A stretch of DNA of 7,442 nucleotides, from contig JALWEZ010000180.1 of assembly GCA_027039165.1 (NCBI GenBank), positions 1,187 through 8,628 of the forward strand, written 5' to 3'. This document shows, piece by piece, positions 5,536 through 7,442 of the stretch. The DNA is from Candidatus Moraniibacteriota bacterium. Its GTDB lineage: Bacteria; Patescibacteriota; Minisyncoccia; Moranbacterales; GCA-2747515. The translations under genes and the position numbers were made by a program. The notes beneath the pieces are model-generated. The model searched no databases and was not told the origin of the DNA. It saw nothing but the letters and a program-made list of their open reading frames with translations. Every line of letters starts with the position of its first letter. Position 1 is the stretch's first letter.

Positions 5536-6543
5536 TTAAATTAGGTTAGAATTTATTATATCAGGATTTCCATTCAAAAAACTTTTTGCATCCATAACCT
5601 TTTTTCCTTCTCTTTGTAATGTGATTATTTTTATAGCATTATCGTGCGTTTTTATAAACATCTCTTTATTTTCTACAAATACTTCACCAGGCGTATATTG
5701 TGATAAATTAAGTGTTAAATCATGAGTTAATTCTATCTCTATAAGTTTTATCCTTATTAAATCGATTTCAGTTTTTCTCCAAAAACAAAATATTCCAGGC
5801 CAAACAGACAAGGCTCTGTAATAATTATAAATTTCTTGAGAAGTTTTTAGCCATATAATATGTCCATCCTCTCTATCAATTATCTGACAAAGAGTAGCTT
5901 CTTTCGGGTTTTGTGGGAGTGCAGTTAATTCTCCAGAAATCCATTCAGGAAGATCTCTTGTAAGTAATTGTGCACCTAGTTTCGATAATTTGTCCAGTAG
6001 AGTCTCTGTTGTGTCTATAGGTTTTATTTCTATTTTAGTTTGAGAAATAATATCACCAGTATCTAGTCCCACATCCATTTTCATGAGAGTTACTCCAGTT
6101 TCTTTTTTATTTTCTATGATAGCATTTTGCACAGGAGATGCTCCTCTTAATTCAGGTAAAAGAGACGCATGTAAATTTACGCAACCATACTTTGGAATAT
6201 CTAAAAATTCTTGCGATAATATTTCACCATAAGAAGCAACTACTACTACATCAGGCTCTAATTCACGCATTTCTTCTACAATCTCAGAAGTAATTTTTTT
6301 TGGTTGAATTATGCGAGAGTCATTTAAAATGCTCAGTTCTTTTATTTTATTTTGATAAACATCATAGACACTCCCAGCTTTTGAATGAGGTTTGGTAATA
6401 GTCAAAACTAAGTGAAATTTTTCTTTATTTTTTATAATGCTTTCTAGTATAGGTAGAGCAAATTGCCCAGAGCCCATAAACACAACCCTCAAAACCCCGT
6501 CATCTTCTGTAAAAGTTGTATGTTTTCTTAAATCAAAAATCAT
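5536..6543 (-). CDS. fmt: Methionyl-tRNA formyltransferase
   Basis: Fmt transfers a formyl group from 10-formyl-tetrahydrofolate to Met-tRNA(fMet) so that translation can initiate. The protein has 335 residues (E. coli about 315). The N-terminal formyltransferase fold begins at LRVVFMGSGQFALPIL (18-33). The catalytic region NLHASLLPELRG (123-134) has Asn123 and His125. MDVGLDTGD (156-164) supplies Asp161. These correspond to E. coli Asn108, His110 and Asp146 with a constant offset of 15. The C-terminal OB-like tRNA-binding domain (about 215-320) shows the RALSVWPG motif and ends with LQREGKKVMDAKSFLNG. Two oddities: about 17 extra residues precede the fold, and the usual PAGRGKKL loop is replaced by KAGSVYDVY (55-63). 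The ATG at 6543 was kept because it lies 10 bases after the def stop; an in-frame TTG at codon 18 is an alternative. It forms an operon with def, which reverses the modification. Confidence 0.95.
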   Translation of the reverse strand: MIFDLRKHTTFTEDDGVLRVVFMGSGQFALPILESIIKNKEKFHLVLTITKPHSKAGSVYDVYQNKIKELSILNDSRIIQPKKITSEIVEEMRELEPDVVVVASYGEILSQEFLDIPKYGCVNLHASLLPELRGASPVQNAIIENKKETGVTLMKMDVGLDTGDIISQTKIEIKPIDTTETLLDKLSKLGAQLLTRDLPEWISGELTALPQNPKEATLCQIIDREDGHIIWLKTSQEIYNYYRALSVWPGIFCFWRKTEIDLIRIKLIEIELTHDLTLNLSQYTPGEVFVENKEMFIKTHDNAIKIITLQREGKKVMDAKSFLNGNPDIINSNLI

Positions 6544-6553
6544 AAATTTATTT

Positions 6554-7051
6554 TTACTTTATTTTATATATTTTCCTTAAATTTTCTTGTTGCTCATATT
6601 TTTGAGACATTAAAATTCCGTCCAAATGATCAAGTTCATGTTGAAATAGAATAGACAAAAAGTTTTTCGTTTTCATTTTGTATTTTCTTCCTAATTCATC
6701 TATATACTCAAGCGTTATTTTTTCAGGTCTTATAATAGAAAGCTCTTCACCAGGAACACTTAAGCACAATTCTTTTGTTACAGTCAGTTCATCTGATTTT
6801 TTTAATATCTTTGGATTTATGAGTGTTCTTGGAATTCCATCTAAGCGCACAACACACAATCTAAGGGATACACCAACTTGTGGAGCAGAAAGTCCTATAG
6901 CATGTTCTCCTTCTTTATCCATTGTCTTAAACATATTTTTTGTTAATTGCTGCACAAAAGGATCAAGTGGATTTTTTATAATTTCTGTATTTTTGTTAAG
7001 TACAGGATCTGGTGTTAAAATTATCTCTAATGCTTTAGTTTCTTTGTCCAT
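6554..7051 (-). CDS. def: Peptide deformylase
   Basis: Def is a metalloenzyme (Fe2+ or Zn2+) that removes the N-formyl group from nascent proteins at the ribosome exit. The 165 residues match the usual size of about 165-190. Motif 1 is GLSAPQVG (53-60), with Gln58 as the oxyanion-stabilising residue. Motif 2 is ELCLS (94-98), with Cys96 as a metal ligand. Motif 3 is QHELDHLDG (137-145), with metal ligands His138 and His142 and catalytic Glu139. All catalytic residues are present. Two positions deviate: motif 1 usually reads GLAAPQ, and motif 2 is almost always EGCLS, with Leu95 here in place of the Gly. Its start is an ATG with no Shine-Dalgarno, about 16 bases after the predicted transcription start. 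It is the first gene of the def-fmt-rhodanese cluster, with 10 bases between def and fmt. Confidence 0.95.
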   Translation of the reverse strand: MDKETKALEIILTPDPVLNKNTEIIKNPLDPFVQQLTKNMFKTMDKEGEHAIGLSAPQVGVSLRLCVVRLDGIPRTLINPKILKKSDELTVTKELCLSVPGEELSIIRPEKITLEYIDELGRKYKMKTKNFLSILFQHELDHLDGILMSQKYEQQENLRKIYKIK

Positions 7052-7073
7052 AATAATATTTACTGATATATCT

Positions 7074-7102
7074 ATTATGCAATATTTTTATGGGTAAGTC
7101 AA
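7074..7102 (-). promoter_or_regulatory. Promoter of the def-fmt-rhodanese cluster
   Basis: Read on the minus strand, TTGACT (7097-7102, 5 of 6 consensus) and CATAAT (7074-7079, 5 of 6) are separated by exactly 17 bases. Transcription would start near 7067, giving a leader of about 16 bases before the def ATG. A TTACCCA motif occurs on the same strand at 7091-7097, inside the spacer and touching the -35, and again at 7111-7117. Confidence 0.7.
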
Positions 7103-7117
7103 AGTTTTTTTGGGTAA
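7091..7117. repeat. Direct repeat TGGGTAA x2, 20 bases apart, at the def promoter
   Basis: TGGGTAA occurs at 7091-7097 and 7111-7117. The 20-base spacing is about two helical turns, and the pair flanks the -35 element of the def promoter. This arrangement would suit a dimeric regulator, but each copy is only seven bases long and no regulator is identified. Confidence 0.3.
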
Positions 7118-7128
7118 AAATAAGTGTA

Positions 7129-7442
7129 TCAAATATCTTTAGTCGCTACAAATGCCGTTGTCCAGCAAAGTTGTAGAGAATATCCGCCAGAAGGTCTGTT
7201 AATCGATAGTAAATCTCCAGTGATGTGCAGATTTGGATACAATTTAGAAGACATATTTTTGAAATTTACTTCTTCAAGTTTAATTCCTCCATCAGCTATA
7301 ATTGCTTTATCTAGTCCAAGTGTTCCAGTTATAGGAAATTCTAAATTTTTAATAGTTGTTACTAACAACTTCCTTTCATCCTTAGTTATAGAATTAATTA
7401 TTTTATTGATCGTCTTTAAATTATCAAAATTAAGTAGCTGAG
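7129..7442 (-). CDS. HI0933/YhiN-family FAD-dependent oxidoreductase, C-terminal part
   Basis: The frame is open from the right edge of the window to a TGA at 7129-7131, giving 104 visible residues of a protein that usually has about 400. The internal TTG at 7366-7368 is not the start, because the family similarity continues upstream of it. Visible family features are FPITGTLGLDKAIIADGG, matching the usual 'T-G-x-A-xx-T-x-GG' segment, then SSKLYPNLHITGDLLSINRP, then SGGYSLQLCWTTAFVA, the flavin-contacting C-terminal motif (normally GGYNLQ-A--SG--AG). The final Gly of that motif is replaced by Thr (FVATKDI). These flavoproteins are often annotated as aminoacetone oxidase-like or NAD(P)/FAD-dependent, with little experimental evidence for substrate. 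The gene lies 77 bases upstream of def on the same strand, and no terminator is visible between them, so some read-through into def is possible. Confidence 0.85.
   Translation of the reverse strand, partial: QLLNFDNLKTINKIINSITKDERKLLVTTIKNLEFPITGTLGLDKAIIADGGIKLEEVNFKNMSSKLYPNLHITGDLLSINRPSGGYSLQLCWTTAFVATKDI

Noticed and set aside
6678..7097. A 139-codon open frame on the plus strand opposite def
   Set aside because: It is the antisense shadow of def, has no recognisable domain, and covers the def promoter.
7124..7442. An open plus-strand frame opposite the flavoprotein gene
   Set aside because: The minus-strand frame has clear family motifs; the plus-strand translation has none.
1..7442. 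CRISPR arrays, tRNA or rRNA genes, insertion sequences, attachment sites
   Set aside because: No regularly spaced repeats, no tRNA-like cloverleaf or conserved rRNA stretch, and no transposase, integrase or terminal repeats were seen on either strand.

Overview
The window is a gene-dense, very AT-rich bacterial segment. Its genes are separated by 5 to about 250 bases. Recognisable start regions carry almost no Shine-Dalgarno sequence, and the stops are TAA, TAG and one TGA. Compact housekeeping genes, low GC, weak ribosome binding sites and families such as a TPR-KAP NTPase and a HI0933-type flavoprotein suggest a small-genome lineage, possibly in the Candidate Phyla Radiation (Patescibacteria). 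That placement is inference, because no rRNA or other taxonomic marker is present. The genetic code looks standard: about 2,000 codons contain no in-frame TGA, and one gene ends at TGA exactly where its family normally ends.

Bases 1-2745 (plus strand): the end of a cysteine-rich, Qnr-like pentapeptide-repeat protein, then a 707-residue protein that fuses five TPR repeats to a membrane-inserted KAP P-loop NTPase. Bases 2742-3377 (minus strand): a multi-pass YdjM/DUF457-type putative metal-dependent hydrolase that converges on the KAP gene, with the two stop codons overlapping.

Bases 3378-4610 (plus strand): the rplJ-rplL operon for the L10 and L7/L12 ribosomal stalk. It has a near-perfect extended -10 promoter, an L10-leader-like RNA followed by an attenuator hairpin, and an intrinsic terminator after rplL. 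The leader can be drawn as two mutually exclusive folds, which suggests autogenous control of stalk synthesis by L10(L12)4.

Bases 4622-7442 (minus strand, reading leftward): the 3' end of a HI0933/YhiN-family flavoprotein, then a tight cluster def - fmt - rhodanese-like gene driven by a good promoter just upstream of def. def and fmt together form the N-formylmethionine cycle: Fmt formylates the initiator Met-tRNA and Def removes the formyl group from the nascent chain. The third gene encodes a membrane-anchored protein with two rhodanese folds and no cysteine, so it is probably not a sulfurtransferase.

I found no tRNA, rRNA, CRISPR array, insertion sequence or obvious phage gene. Most of the window is housekeeping. 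The parts most worth a second look are the rplJ leader switch, the TPR-KAP fusion with its palindromic promoter region, and the cysteine-free double rhodanese protein.
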